The translations under genes were made by a program, and so were the position numbers. A stretch of 64,000 nt of DNA, taken from positions 3,898,593-3,962,592 of the forward strand of contig NZ_CP019791.1 of NCBI RefSeq assembly GCF_002007645.1. The letters run 5' to 3'. The DNA comes from Anaerohalosphaera lusitana (lineage in GTDB: Bacteria > Planctomycetota > Phycisphaerae > Sedimentisphaerales > Anaerohalosphaeraceae). The first letter of the stretch is position 1. The number at the start of each line of letters is the position of its first letter. This document shows positions 25,751-34,883 of the stretch, in pieces. The notes beneath the pieces are model-generated. The model searched no databases. It saw nothing but the letters and a program-made list of their open reading frames with translations, and was not told the DNA's origin.

Positions 25751-26782
25751 TCAATTCGCTCCGACCTCTTCGCCCGGCAGGGGCAGGTTGTACAGGTCGC
25801 AGTACCAGCGTGCCCAGTCTTGCAGGGTCGGGTCGGCTGTCTGCGTTGCTGCGGCGATTACGTCTGCTGATGTGAAGGTTCTAAATTTTTCGCTGTTGGC
25901 CGTCAGTTGGCAGTATGCGTCCATCGTTGCGTCGAGCATGCGGTTGCCGGGGTGTCTTACTACCGAGAAGAACGCCCTTTCGAATTCGCAGGCCGGGTCC
26001 GCCTCCGCCGCAAGGCCCATCAACTGATTACGCCAGAGCTGGTTCATACCTCCCTTGAACGGACAACCCGCCTGAGAGTCCGCACCGGCAAAAAAGTCCC
26101 GGTTTGCCTCGGTCAGCTTCCAGTAGTTGAACTGCCGTTTGCTGTGATAGTAACAGACGTTCTTGTCCGCCAGTATGTCCGATAAGCTGCCCGTGCAGTC
26201 GTGGCATGCCTGTCTGCCGCCGCTCTTCGCCCCGCCGCAGGTGGTGAACTCGGCCTCTGTGAGCTTGTGCTCGATCAGCCACAGGCACAGCCTGCCGTCA
26301 TGGTCATAGTACGCTATCGCCATGTCCGAATCGGTGCCTGATGAAGGCCGCTTGTCGCCCAGGTATTTGTTCCAGTATTCTATCTGCCAGCCGTTGTCGA
26401 GCTTGTCGGTCGCAAGCCTTGCAAAGTCCGGCTTGATCTTCGCCAGCACCTGATCCGCTGAGCCGCTGATCAGCACGGGCAGGAACAGGTTGACATTCGC
26501 CGCCTGCGAGCTGGCCATGTGGTTGAAATACTGGTGCTCCCTGAACGGGAAACGCCTGGCGTGGGTTTTGAGCCTGTCCAATACCGGCGGGTAGACCGTT
26601 GCGTATGTGCCGTGCAGGCTCCTGGGCAGGATCGCATCGTATTCACGCTTGCCGTACAAGCCGGGCTCCCTGGTGATGTGCTTCCACTTCCAGTCGATCA
26701 GGTGCATCTGCATCTGCATCTGGAAATCATTCAGCGAACCCGCAAGCCGGTACTGCCTGTGGTTCTTTTCAAAAATTTTCAT
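25751..26782 (-). CDS. PD-(D/E)XK nuclease-like protein with Cys cluster
   Basis: The protein is 343 residues. A nuclease signature is suggested by GTDSDMAI (D151 and D153) and LWLIEHK (E171, K173). Six Cys residues at 166, 182, 193, 196, 210 and 240 follow or flank it, including CHDC, and could hold zinc or an iron-sulfur cluster. It resembles proteins called PGN_0703-type putative restriction endonucleases from memory. Its start overlaps the end of hsdS by 4 bases and hsdR follows, so it is embedded in the hsd operon. It may be a second nuclease or an accessory restriction factor. Confidence 0.75.
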   Translation of the reverse strand: MKIFEKNHRQYRLAGSLNDFQMQMQMHLIDWKWKHITREPGLYGKREYDAILPRSLHGTYATVYPPVLDRLKTHARRFPFREHQYFNHMASSQAANVNLFLPVLISGSADQVLAKIKPDFARLATDKLDNGWQIEYWNKYLGDKRPSSGTDSDMAIAYYDHDGRLCLWLIEHKLTEAEFTTCGGAKSGGRQACHDCTGSLSDILADKNVCYYHSKRQFNYWKLTEANRDFFAGADSQAGCPFKGGMNQLWRNQLMGLAAEADPACEFERAFFSVVRHPGNRMLDATMDAYCQLTANSEKFRTFTSADVIAAATQTADPTLQDWARWYCDLYNLPLPGEEVGAN

Positions 26783-27927
26783 ACCAGTCTCGTCCTTCCC
26801 GTCAGAAGTTCTGCCATCATGCCCTGCTTGATCTGCCTGGTCTTGTCCCGCCGATCCTCCAACGCCTCGATCTCCGCGTCCATGTCCGACAGAACCTCGG
26901 CTATGGCCCGCTGTTCCGCAACGTCTTCAGGTCCTGCAAAGACAAAATTCAAAAAGGTCGGTAATCTGAGAGAATCGACCGTTGCCTTCACAGTGTTCTT
27001 GAGGGCATACCGGCCAAAACTGTTGACCATAGCAAAGTAAACAAACTTACCACACGTCGATGACGAAAAATCGGATATCTTGTAGACCCGTTGGTGAACG
27101 TCAAAGCGACCATTTATGTAATGAAAAATCCCTCCAATGCCTCCCTCCCCTGGCACCAGAATTGCTTCTCCTTCATAGGAGTATGAATTTATGTGTTCAA
27201 CCGTTGCAGAGCGAACATAAAAGGGGTACTTCCCATCCTCAATTTTATCCTGGTTATTTCGGCTGCCGGTTTTTATATGGGCCAACTCCCCCAACCGCTT
27301 TGTTTGCCATTTTCCTGAGAAGCCGGGCAGGCGGGTTTTGCCGGTGAGCAGTTCGGCCATGGCGGCCTGCTTGAGGGCCCGCTTTTTGGCGATGAGCCTG
27401 TCCAGCGACCCGATCAGCGAATCCACATCCGACAACGCCTCCGCTATCGCCCGCTGCTCGGGGACACACTCAGGCACTGCTATTTTCATCTCCGAGAGCG
27501 TACTCATCGTAATGTAGGGTGTATTTCCAGCCTTAACTTCGACTCGAATCCGGTCTTGGAGATTTCGGTCAATAAACCATTTGCAAAAATGGATGTTGAC
27601 GCGGAAACCATTTAGTACATAGGTCCGCTGGTATGCATTAAATTTGCCTGCATAGTAATGAATATAACCGACATTCGCTCCATTACCTGATATCAAGAGA
27701 GCTTCTGTATCAAATGCAAACTTGTCAATCCGGTAAGGCTCGCGTGCACATGTGAAGAAAGGGTAATCCCCATCTTCGGCCATCGCGTTGGCATCAAGAC
27801 GGCCCGTTGTGATTCGTTCACAAATCGAGCCAAGTTCGATAACCTCCCAATCCTCAGGTATGACGCCGATCTCGGTGCGTTTATAGCCTGGGGGGACCTT
27901 GTCCGGGGTTGTATTCTGTTTAACCAT
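26779..27927 (-). CDS. hsdS: Type I restriction specificity subunit S
   Basis: The protein is 382 residues with two target-recognition domains (residues about 15-150 and 210-345), each closed by a long helix containing EQRAIAEALSDVD or EQRAIAEVLSDMD. The duplication is the usual HsdS architecture that reads a bipartite site. The first domain begins with KRTEIGVIPEDWEV, typical for the family. It overlaps hsdM by 8 bases. The recognised sequence cannot be deduced. Confidence 0.95.
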   Translation of the reverse strand: MVKQNTTPDKVPPGYKRTEIGVIPEDWEVIELGSICERITTGRLDANAMAEDGDYPFFTCAREPYRIDKFAFDTEALLISGNGANVGYIHYYAGKFNAYQRTYVLNGFRVNIHFCKWFIDRNLQDRIRVEVKAGNTPYITMSTLSEMKIAVPECVPEQRAIAEALSDVDSLIGSLDRLIAKKRALKQAAMAELLTGKTRLPGFSGKWQTKRLGELAHIKTGSRNNQDKIEDGKYPFYVRSATVEHINSYSYEGEAILVPGEGGIGGIFHYINGRFDVHQRVYKISDFSSSTCGKFVYFAMVNSFGRYALKNTVKATVDSLRLPTFLNFVFAGPEDVAEQRAIAEVLSDMDAEIEALEDRRDKTRQIKQGMMAELLTGRTRLV

Positions 27928-30367
27928 TGACGCTGACCCCCATCTTATCTAGGTGGACGTCGACCTTTTTGGTGAGCGTGGCGACCTGGTTGAAAATATC
28001 GGGCAGAGGCTCGGCGTACCGCTGTTCGAGTTCCTTGACGCGGCCTGCGAGTGTCTGGGTGAGCCTGTCGAGCTCGGAATCGACCGCCCGGCGAATGGAG
28101 GCGAACCACTTGTCCTCGACGGCGAGCGTCTTTATCTCGTCCTCGGTGAGCTCGGGGTATTTTGCCAGCACCTTCTCATCTAGCTGTGCCCGTGTGTCCT
28201 TGACCGCCTTTGCGGCGGTGGAGTCGGCGTTCATCAGTTTTTTGCACTTATTGAGTGCCCTGCGTTCGTCGGCTGCTTCGGGATCTTCTTTTATTTCCTT
28301 GAGCCTGGCGGTGATGCCTCCCTTGGTGACCTTGCCCTTGTCGTTTGTCGCATCTTCCAGGGGGCCCTCTTCGACGGTGTTTTCCTCGATGAACTCCTCA
28401 AGCTGGCGGGAGGCGGTTTCGTGTTCGGCCTGCATGTCCTCAAGGATGCCCTTCTCGACGGTGAAGAACCGCTCTATCAGCAGGTCGGGCGGCAGCAGGT
28501 CCATCTTGTACTTCTTGCGTTTGACGGTGAGGTCGGGCGTTTCCTTGATCTTGCGTTTTTTGTCGTCGATGATCCCGCGAGGCTGGGCGGCGTCTTTCCA
28601 GCCGTCGGCTGCTATCAGGTAGATGTCGTCCTGCATGGTGTCAAACCAGTAATCCATCAGCCGCTGATACATGTCGTAGGGGTCTATGAGGGAAAGCTGC
28701 TTGAACCGCTCTAGCAGGTCCTCGCTGAGCGTGCTGATGACGTCCCTGGGCTTTGCTCCGGCGTCAAGGTCCATCAGCATGGGTCTGTGCTTGCGGTGCC
28801 ATTTGCGGAAGATGGAGCGGACCTTGTCGGCGTACTCGGTGAACTCGGGGTGTTCGAGGATGGCGGTCTTGACCTGGGCGGGTTCGAGACGCGGTTCGCT
28901 GTAGCCGGGCCTGCCGTTGCGTTTGAACAGTGCCTTGCGGACGGTGGGGAAGACGTCCCAGTATTCGGATAGCTCGTCGATGTCTCGGTTGGGGATGCCG
29001 CCGTTGAGGTGTGCGTCCAGGTCGTGCACGTCCTCGGGCTCGCTGGAGTCGATGTATCGCGGGATATTGAGGTTGTAGTCGTTGGCCTCGGATGCGATCT
29101 CGTCCAGCGGGACCATGCGGGAGTAACGGGGGATCTCTGCGGCCCTGTTAAAGACGTCGACGATGCGATGAATGTCCTGCTCGCGGAGGCGGTTCTTGTT
29201 GCCGTCCTTGATGAAACCTTTGGAGGCGTCGATCATAAATATGCTCTCGCGGAGCTGGCAGTCTTCCTTGTCGATCATGATGATGCAGGCGGGGATGCCC
29301 GTGCCGTAGAACAGGTTTGCGGGCAGACCGATGATGCCGCGTATCAGGCCGCGTTTGATGAGTTTGCGGCGGATGTCTGCCTCCTTGTTGCCGCGGAACA
29401 GCACGCCGTGAGGCAGAATGATGGCACCTTTGCCCTTGCTCCTGAGGGAGGTAATCAGGTGCAGCAGGAAGGCATAGTCGCCGTTCTTGGCGGGCGGGAT
29501 GCCGTATTCGAACCGGCCGAACTGATCGTTTGCGGGATCGAAACCGCTGGTCCAGGACTTGGCGGAAAACGGAGGATTGGCGACGGCGAAGTCGAACTTT
29601 TTCAGGCCGCCGTCACCGTCCTTGAAGTGCGGGCTTGCAAGGGTATTGCCCCGCCACAGATCAGCCATGGGATGGTTGTGCAAAAACATGTTCATGCGTG
29701 CCAATGCCCAGGTTGCGTTGTCCATTTCCTGGCCGTAGATGGATATTCCCTTCGGTGCGTGGTCGGCCGCCTTGATCAGCAGTGAGCCGGAACCGCAGGT
29801 CGGGTCATAAACGGTATGCTTTTGCATTGTTTGTGGTCCTATACCGATGATGCTGGCCATGATGCGGGAGACCTCTGCGGGAGTGTAGAACTGGCCCTTG
29901 CTCTTGCCGGATTCGGTGGCGAAATTCCGCATGAGGTATTCATAGGCATCGCCGAGCAGGTCGTCGCCCTCGGCACGGTTTGAGCGGAAGTCCAGGCCGT
30001 CGAAGATAGCCACCAGCCGTGAGAGGCGGTCCTGCATTTCCTTGCCGCCGCCCAGTTTGGATTCATCGTTGAAGTCCGCCTGGTCGATCACGCCCTTGAG
30101 CTCGTTGGCCTCTGCGAGCCTGCCGATGATCTTGTTGATCTTGTCGCCGATCTCCTTGTCTCCCTTGAGTGCGACCATGTCGTCGAAACTGCCGCCCTGG
30201 GGCACCTCGATCAGGGCGTCCGGGTCGTTTGCATACTTGTCAGAGACGTACTTCATGAACAGAAGCGTGAGGATGTAGTCCTTGTATTGCGATGCGTCCA
30301 TGCCGCCGCGAAGCTCGTCGCAGCTTGACCAGAGGGAGCTGTAGAGTTGTGACTTTTTCAGGGCCAT
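27920..30367 (-). CDS. hsdM: Type I modification methyltransferase subunit M, long form
   Basis: The protein is 815 residues, much longer than the common 500-residue HsdM. The N-terminal helical domain is followed by the SAM motif DPTCGSG at 188-194 and catalytic NPPF at 264-267, so it makes N6-methyladenine. From about residue 500 there is a charged, partly coiled-coil extension ending near residue 815. Start ATG 30367 follows GGAAAG. It is the first gene of the five-gene operon hsdM-hsdS-nuclease-hsdR-metallopeptidase, which reads left. Confidence 0.95.
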   Translation of the reverse strand: MALKKSQLYSSLWSSCDELRGGMDASQYKDYILTLLFMKYVSDKYANDPDALIEVPQGGSFDDMVALKGDKEIGDKINKIIGRLAEANELKGVIDQADFNDESKLGGGKEMQDRLSRLVAIFDGLDFRSNRAEGDDLLGDAYEYLMRNFATESGKSKGQFYTPAEVSRIMASIIGIGPQTMQKHTVYDPTCGSGSLLIKAADHAPKGISIYGQEMDNATWALARMNMFLHNHPMADLWRGNTLASPHFKDGDGGLKKFDFAVANPPFSAKSWTSGFDPANDQFGRFEYGIPPAKNGDYAFLLHLITSLRSKGKGAIILPHGVLFRGNKEADIRRKLIKRGLIRGIIGLPANLFYGTGIPACIIMIDKEDCQLRESIFMIDASKGFIKDGNKNRLREQDIHRIVDVFNRAAEIPRYSRMVPLDEIASEANDYNLNIPRYIDSSEPEDVHDLDAHLNGGIPNRDIDELSEYWDVFPTVRKALFKRNGRPGYSEPRLEPAQVKTAILEHPEFTEYADKVRSIFRKWHRKHRPMLMDLDAGAKPRDVISTLSEDLLERFKQLSLIDPYDMYQRLMDYWFDTMQDDIYLIAADGWKDAAQPRGIIDDKKRKIKETPDLTVKRKKYKMDLLPPDLLIERFFTVEKGILEDMQAEHETASRQLEEFIEENTVEEGPLEDATNDKGKVTKGGITARLKEIKEDPEAADERRALNKCKKLMNADSTAAKAVKDTRAQLDEKVLAKYPELTEDEIKTLAVEDKWFASIRRAVDSELDRLTQTLAGRVKELEQRYAEPLPDIFNQVATLTKKVDVHLDKMGVSVNG

Positions 30368-30673
30368 ACCGATCTTTCCTGACCTGAGGGTTTATGTGAC
30401 GGGTTCCTTGCACGATCGTGGGCGGATATCGGGGGTGCACAGCCGCAAAACGGGCTGATTTTGACGCTGAAAACGGCAGGCCACGCTCCGAGTATCTCCA
30501 CGGCAGGCAAGTTTAGCCGCCGGATTGCGGGCTGTCAAGGGATATCAGATAGGCATAAACTGGAAATTGACTATTTTTGCAGGTGTGTATTCCGGTTTGA
30601 CAATGATGAAGATTTCGGCTATTATCCCCCTGAATTTCCCGCGAGGTTGCTGAGCAGCAGCCCGCACTGGGAA

Positions 30674-31129
30674 ATGATCCTTCTTTCGGAGCACAGCAAG
30701 ATGCCGATTAGCGAACTGAGATTGATCAAGAACTGCGCTGAATACATTCCGATTAGCGATATTTCCCGCATACCAGGCCGCACACGCGGAATATACGTTC
30801 TTTACAACCACGACCCAAAGAGCAAGATGTATGATGTTGTGTATATCGGCATGGCTGGGGGAGAGAAAAAAGCCAGCATTCGCGGCAGACTGAGGCGACA
30901 TAGAAGCAAAAAGAGTGACGAGTGGACCCACTGCTCGGTTTTCGAAGTGTGGGACAATATACGGGAGGAAGAGGTCAGGGAGCTGGAGGGAATCCTCAGG
31001 CACATCTTCCGCAAGGATCAGCAAGCCAATAAGCTTAATCAGCAAAAGGCGTTTATGAAGCTCAAGCATGTCACGGCACATACAAAACAGTCTGACTGGC
31101 TGCTGAGCGAGTCGAATGGAGATGACTGA
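30674..31129 (+). CDS. GIY-YIG nuclease domain protein
   Basis: The frame is open from 30461, but no good start with binding site is visible; ATG 30674 (about 151 residues) is the best guess. The domain is visible as RGIYVLYN, then VVYIGMA, with the conserved Arg in RGRLRRHR and Glu in VRELEGILR. A Lys-rich C-terminal part follows. GIY-YIG enzymes cut DNA in repair, homing or restriction. It starts a short rightward set divergent from hsdM and its stop overlaps the next start by one base. Confidence 0.75.
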   Translation: MILLSEHSKMPISELRLIKNCAEYIPISDISRIPGRTRGIYVLYNHDPKSKMYDVVYIGMAGGEKKASIRGRLRRHRSKKSDEWTHCSVFEVWDNIREEEVRELEGILRHIFRKDQQANKLNQQKAFMKLKHVTAHTKQSDWLLSESNGDD

Positions 31130-31485
31130 TGTGGTTATGTACCAGGTACGACTTTTTCAGCGTGGTCAGGGGTGACGACCGGATCAGTCCCGGCAAGGTC
31201 ATGGTGCGGGCCAGAAAGGCCGGGCATCTGCGAAACCTGCAGGGCCGGTTTGCCGAACTTCGGGATGTCCCACTGAAGACCTCAAGCACAACGGACTACC
31301 CGTGCAGGCTTGTTGTAAACCGGGAAGTCTGGGCCAGGATAGGTGCTGAGCTGGCTGCCGATATAGACTACACCAACTTCAAAAATGCCGCAGGTGGCGA
31401 GCTGGCAGACGACAGTGATTACTCGGAGTTCCTGCACGAGGTATGGTGGAAAGGCATGCAGTTGCTGCAGAGATCAGAGGAATAG
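31129..31485 (+). CDS. Conserved hypothetical protein, 118 residues
   Basis: It starts on the ATG that overlaps the stop of the GIY-YIG gene, which indicates coupling. The pattern WLCTRYDFFSVV, then VMVRARKAGHL, ADIDYTNFK and YSEFLHEVW is that of a widespread small family of unknown function found in many bacteria on accessory DNA. It has no membrane segment and no catalytic motif. Confidence 0.65.
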   Translation: MWLCTRYDFFSVVRGDDRISPGKVMVRARKAGHLRNLQGRFAELRDVPLKTSSTTDYPCRLVVNREVWARIGAELAADIDYTNFKNAAGGELADDSDYSEFLHEVWWKGMQLLQRSEE

Positions 31486-31518
31486 ACGGGCTAAATACCT
31501 AAACGGAAAGGAATACAG

Positions 31519-31845
31519 ATGCGTAAAGTATCGAACAAATGGGCAAAGAGGCTTTCGTGGTATTGCCTGATACCACCTGCCATGTATGTGCTAGTCAGGC
31601 TGATTAACGAAGAAGCGAGAATATATGCACAGGACCTCGCCAGTACGCTGGCTGGGGCTGCGTTTTTGATTGGAATCGTTTGGGGAGTCTACGGAATTGC
31701 TTGTCTGCTCAGTCCGAGCTGGGTGAAATGCGAAAATTGTGCATTTGCGGAGCTAGCAGAGGACACAGACAAAATGTACTGCAGGGCCAAGGACTTCCAA
31801 TACGCCATAGATTACTCCTGTCCCAAAGGCCGGATAAAGGAGTGA
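31519..31845 (+). CDS. Small membrane protein with Cys-rich tail
   Basis: The protein is 108 residues. Two hydrophobic helices (about residues 13-27 and 42-65) are followed by a tail with four Cys (CENC, then MYCRAK and YSCPKG), which may bind metal. The start ATG 31519 follows GGAAAGG. It is the last of the three rightward genes beside hsdM. Function unknown. Confidence 0.6.
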   Translation: MRKVSNKWAKRLSWYCLIPPAMYVLVRLINEEARIYAQDLASTLAGAAFLIGIVWGVYGIACLLSPSWVKCENCAFAELAEDTDKMYCRAKDFQYAIDYSCPKGRIKE

Positions 31846-31975
31846 AGCCCGCGTATGAGGCTTTAAGATAATAAGCCTGCCTTGAACGCCCCTGTCAAGA
31901 TATCGTGCCTGCTGGCCGGTTAAACTGGTCCTGAGAGGCAGTTTATGGAATGATATGATATGTATATAATTGCTC

Positions 31976-32005
31976 GGGGAAGGCGCTGTAAATCGCACCT
32001 TCCCC
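31976..32005. terminator. Bidirectional terminator-like hairpin
   Basis: GGGGAAGG pairs with CCTTCCCC around a short loop. It separates two convergent units ending at 31845 and 32013. Only a weak T-run follows on the plus strand. Confidence 0.5.
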
Positions 32006-32012
32006 TTGTGGA

Positions 32013-32459
32013 CTAGCAGTCCAGGTCGGCTATCATTTCTTCGATGTCGTACAGGCGGTAGTACCGGCCGTTCACTTCGTAGAGCTGGCCGTCCGATTCC
32101 TCGGCAGCCAGGTAGTCATTACACCCGCACCGGAACGCCACGGGGTCGAGCTCGCGGATGATATCCGAGGGATAGAAGACTATGCCGTCGAACTTCACCT
32201 CACCGTAGATCTCGTCCAGCAGCTCCGAGTAGGCCTCTTCCTCGTCGATGGGCTCACAATGATCCTCGATAAGCTGCTCTATCACCCACTCGGTGCCGTA
32301 CTCGACGCCGACGCCATCCAGGTGCCGCATCAGGTCGTCACTGCCGCAGCGTGGGCAATTCTCGCCCTCAACCTTGATGTAGCAGCCGTAGCAGAACGGC
32401 TCGGTCACATGGTAGGCCAGGTCTTCCAGTCGTGCGTGTAGAATTTGCAGATCAGTCAT
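32013..32459 (-). CDS. Zinc-ribbon protein common on plasmids and integrative elements
   Basis: The protein is 148 residues. CYGC and CPRC, 13 residues apart, form a zinc ribbon near the N-terminus, followed by an acidic helical part and FRCGCNDYL. The C-terminus YYRLYDIEEMIADL is strand-helix. Proteins of this layout are common on mobilizable plasmids and integrative elements, with no known function. Start ATG 32459 follows GGAGT. It is separated from the next leftward gene pair by a terminator. Confidence 0.65.
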   Translation of the reverse strand: MTDLQILHARLEDLAYHVTEPFCYGCYIKVEGENCPRCGSDDLMRHLDGVGVEYGTEWVIEQLIEDHCEPIDEEEAYSELLDEIYGEVKFDGIVFYPSDIIRELDPVAFRCGCNDYLAAEESDGQLYEVNGRYYRLYDIEEMIADLDC

Positions 32460-32495
32460 TTTTCGCTACTCCTTTCAATGTGTAGATAAAACAAA

Positions 32496-32524
32496 AGGGA
32501 CCCGGCTACGCTGCCGAGGTCCCT
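32496..32524 (-). terminator. Rho-independent terminator after DUF2958 gene
   Basis: AGGGACC and GGTCCCT flank a CGGC/GCCG inner stem. On the minus strand the stem is followed by TTTTGTTTT. It ends the leftward DUF2958 unit. Confidence 0.7.
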
Positions 32525-32548
32525 CTTTGCTTGTGCAAACGTGTGTGA

Positions 32549-32866
32549 TTACCGCCGAAGCTCTTTGAGCGGTATGGGTGTGAAGTACAGGTCCCGCTCG
32601 ATGGGCAATGCCATCATGCCGGTCAGGCCGTCCTTGGCGTGCTGGAGGTCGGACAGCCTGAAGTAGCCGTACTCAAAATCAAAGCCGTCGACAGCACCAA
32701 AGAACAGCCAGTCGCCGTCAGGCTGCCTCTCGCCCTCCGCGACATACCAGGTCCACCGGCCGACAGGGTCGAAGAACTTGACCACTGCGACGGTCTCGGT
32801 GCCGGTTTGCTCGAAGTGGTAAAGAGGCGGGATCTTCGCGGCGATTTCGTCAGTGAGAAGTCTCAT
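32549..32866 (-). CDS. DUF2958 family protein
   Basis: About 105 residues, start ATG 32866 (a longer frame to 32965 is out of register with the upstream gene). It matches DUF2958 by IPPLYHFEQTG, VVKFFDPVGRWTWYVAEGE and YFRLSDLQ, and the final LPIERDLYF. This family is typical of plasmids and integrative elements, often near anti-restriction genes. The function is unknown. The start overlaps the stop of the upstream gene (ATGA), so the pair is translationally coupled. Confidence 0.85.
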   Translation of the reverse strand: MRLLTDEIAAKIPPLYHFEQTGTETVAVVKFFDPVGRWTWYVAEGERQPDGDWLFFGAVDGFDFEYGYFRLSDLQHAKDGLTGMMALPIERDLYFTPIPLKELRR

Positions 32867-33144
32867 GCTGCACCCCCTTTCCGGCTGACTATCCTGGTGT
32901 GGTACTTCTGCCAGGGATCGGACTCGCGGGCCGACTTGGTAGGATGGCCGCAGTTGTGAGCCCACCTGCCCCGCCGTTTGGACCAGCGGAAGCCTATGTC
33001 CTTGAGTGCCCGCCGGGTTGCCTGGTCGGGCCGCTTGTCAAAGCGTACCCAGACCCACTTGCCGACCAGCTCGGCCTCGAAGCCATGCTGACGGCAGAAG
33101 TCGATGACTTCCAGTACGCCCGGTGTCTTTTCCTGTGTTTTCAT
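32863..33144 (-). CDS. Small conserved mobile-element protein
   Basis: About 93 residues. The start ATG 33144 follows AAAGGACG; the longer frame to 33315 has no such signal. The protein shows VLEVIDFCRQHGFEAEL, WVWVRFDKRP and ALKDIGFRWSKRRGRW, ending in a basic tail. Small proteins like this accompany DUF2958 on plasmids. Function unknown; the fold is probably alpha-beta and could bind nucleic acid. Confidence 0.65.
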   Translation of the reverse strand: MKTQEKTPGVLEVIDFCRQHGFEAELVGKWVWVRFDKRPDQATRRALKDIGFRWSKRRGRWAHNCGHPTKSARESDPWQKYHTRIVSRKGGAA

Positions 33145-33923
33145 GATACGTCCTTTCGATTGAAGTGATATGAATATGAACATGCACAAGGCCCACCGCG
33201 GACCCTGTGTCTGCAATGCGATGGGAAAGTGATGCCTGCGGGGAATGCCGGTCTTGCCTTCGAGTGCTGGGACCTGCTGAGCAGGTCTGCCCGACGACGG
33301 CCGAAGAGAAATCAAGCGAACTTCGAATTGAGCGCAGCATTGGTCGATAGTCGAACGCAGTGAGCGTCAAGGGCGGATGCCCGGATCGACCCGAAGTCTT
33401 GAGGACGTCTATGGGCACAGGCGTGATGAATCGACGGAGGTCAGGGATGCCGGAGTCGAGAACGCGAGGGGCGGTTTTCGAAGTGCAAGCCGGTCTTTCC
33501 CGCTGCCCTGGATTGACCGAGCAGTGCTGTGCCACAGGTGTTCGGGGTGGGGGGGGGGTGTGTCTCGAAAGGACGGGGGGAGGGTCTGCTGAGAAGAATC
33601 GACGTGTGCAAAATTTGCCAGGTTTGACAAGCATAAGCGTCGTGATTGATCTCACATGTCCATATATTAGGTAAAAAAAGACATGTAGGACGGCGTACAG
33701 AGGCGATAGAGACGTTGCAAAACTGGGTGGCTCCGATTGTCCGGACAGCCGGAGAAAAGGCCTGTATGCGGGCAGGAACACTGCTGTGCGGGATGTCAGG
33801 GGGAGGGATGACCGGCCGCCTTTTTGCACCAGAAATATTGGGCTAAATAGGCCAGACTGGCCCTTTGACTTTCCAAATGGCACTGCTATAATCAGGCAAA
33901 CAATACCACTACTTGAGGTTTCC
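33145..33923. other. 780-bp intergenic region
   Basis: It separates two divergent units. Seen here are a run of nine or more G near 33,548, a perfect 7-bp inverted repeat ACATGTC/GACATGT at 33654-33660 and 33680-33686, and a possible -35 TTGACA near 33,624. No coding frame was convincing. Confidence 0.5.
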
Positions 33924-34652
33924 ATGTCTGACCAAAATGATTTAAATAAGCTTGTTGATGACAAATTGAAGCAGGCAATTGATGCAAGGAAGGAACTTAT
34001 TGCTCTGGACGATGACTGCGACCTGGCTGACAAGCTTGACTGCCTTAAACTGTTCGTGAAGGCTGCGTTTGACTATGCGGACTTTAGCTGGAAGAAAGGA
34101 TCCGAGTACTATAATCAAGACATGGCCTTTGGATTATGTAAGACAGCCTACACATTTGCAACAAGCTACATGCAAACTTGCGAAAATATAACACTAAGTC
34201 TGACGTGCCCCCAAAAACCTGAAGAGGGAGAGTTAGCTGCCTTGATCAACTTGCAGAACAGGCTGGATGAAATCATAGAGAAAGTCGGAGAGAGCAGGGA
34301 TTCTGAAGACTCACAACCAACACCTGATAAAAGACAAATCAGGGCAATGATACGCAAGTGGAATCCCGATATTCTTGCAAAAAATGCCGAGGCAGCTGAA
34401 ATGGTCATCTGGCATGGAGCTATGTTTGAACGCTACTACAAGTTCATTAGAGAGCATGATTCCAAGGATCTACCAAAGAGAGGTAGAGATGACTTGGACC
34501 CCTTGATAAAGGACATACTAGAAATTCGCGATAACCTTACAGCAGACGCTGTCTGCGGTGCTGTAAATCTGATTCAATCTGGTAAATTCAACCCGACTAC
34601 GAAAGCTACGGTGTTCAAGACTCAGGCTTGGAAGGCAAGGCACAGAAGGTAA
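33924..34652 (+). CDS. Hypothetical protein, helical
   Basis: About 242 residues, start ATG 33924 after GAGG; the frame is open upstream to 33786 without a binding site. The protein is mostly helical and charged, with KLVDDKLKQAIDARKEL near the N-terminus and a C-terminal LTADAVCGAVNLI helix. Codon use and Lys content differ from the chromosomal genes. It stands between the plasmid-type genes and the replication module. No family was recognised. Confidence 0.55.
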   Translation: MSDQNDLNKLVDDKLKQAIDARKELIALDDDCDLADKLDCLKLFVKAAFDYADFSWKKGSEYYNQDMAFGLCKTAYTFATSYMQTCENITLSLTCPQKPEEGELAALINLQNRLDEIIEKVGESRDSEDSQPTPDKRQIRAMIRKWNPDILAKNAEAAEMVIWHGAMFERYYKFIREHDSKDLPKRGRDDLDPLIKDILEIRDNLTADAVCGAVNLIQSGKFNPTTKATVFKTQAWKARHRR

Positions 34653-34883
34653 TGAGCAAGAAATGCCACGATTTTTCCTGATGCTGCCGAGGATCACCAC
34701 CAAAAATGAAGCGACCAGGGTAATTCTGTAGGACATCAACTCCACTAGAGAATCCAACCAACTCCAGGCAAGCTGAAGGTCGCCTATCACGCCTCCCTGA
34801 ATAGAATCAATGATTAACCGGCAAATCATGCTTCCAAATAACTCAATCAGCACCTTCCCAACTCCACTTCTAACTCCACTCAC
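34518..34883 (-). CDS. Possible small membrane protein (weak)
   Basis: The frame starts at GTG 34883 and includes one hydrophobic helix (RITLVASFLVVILGSI) and an amphipathic N-terminus. Its last 135 bases overlap the end of the opposite gene at 33924-34652. There is no clear binding site. It may not be a real gene. Confidence 0.25.
   Translation of the reverse strand: MSGVRSGVGKVLIELFGSMICRLIIDSIQGGVIGDLQLAWSWLDSLVELMSYRITLVASFLVVILGSIRKNRGISCSLPSVPCLPSLSLEHRSFRSRVEFTRLNQIYSTADSVCCKVIANF

Noticed and set aside
33038-34033. 331-codon minus-strand frame
   Set aside because: Composition is Ser/Pro/Arg-rich without domains and it overlaps better supported genes at both ends.
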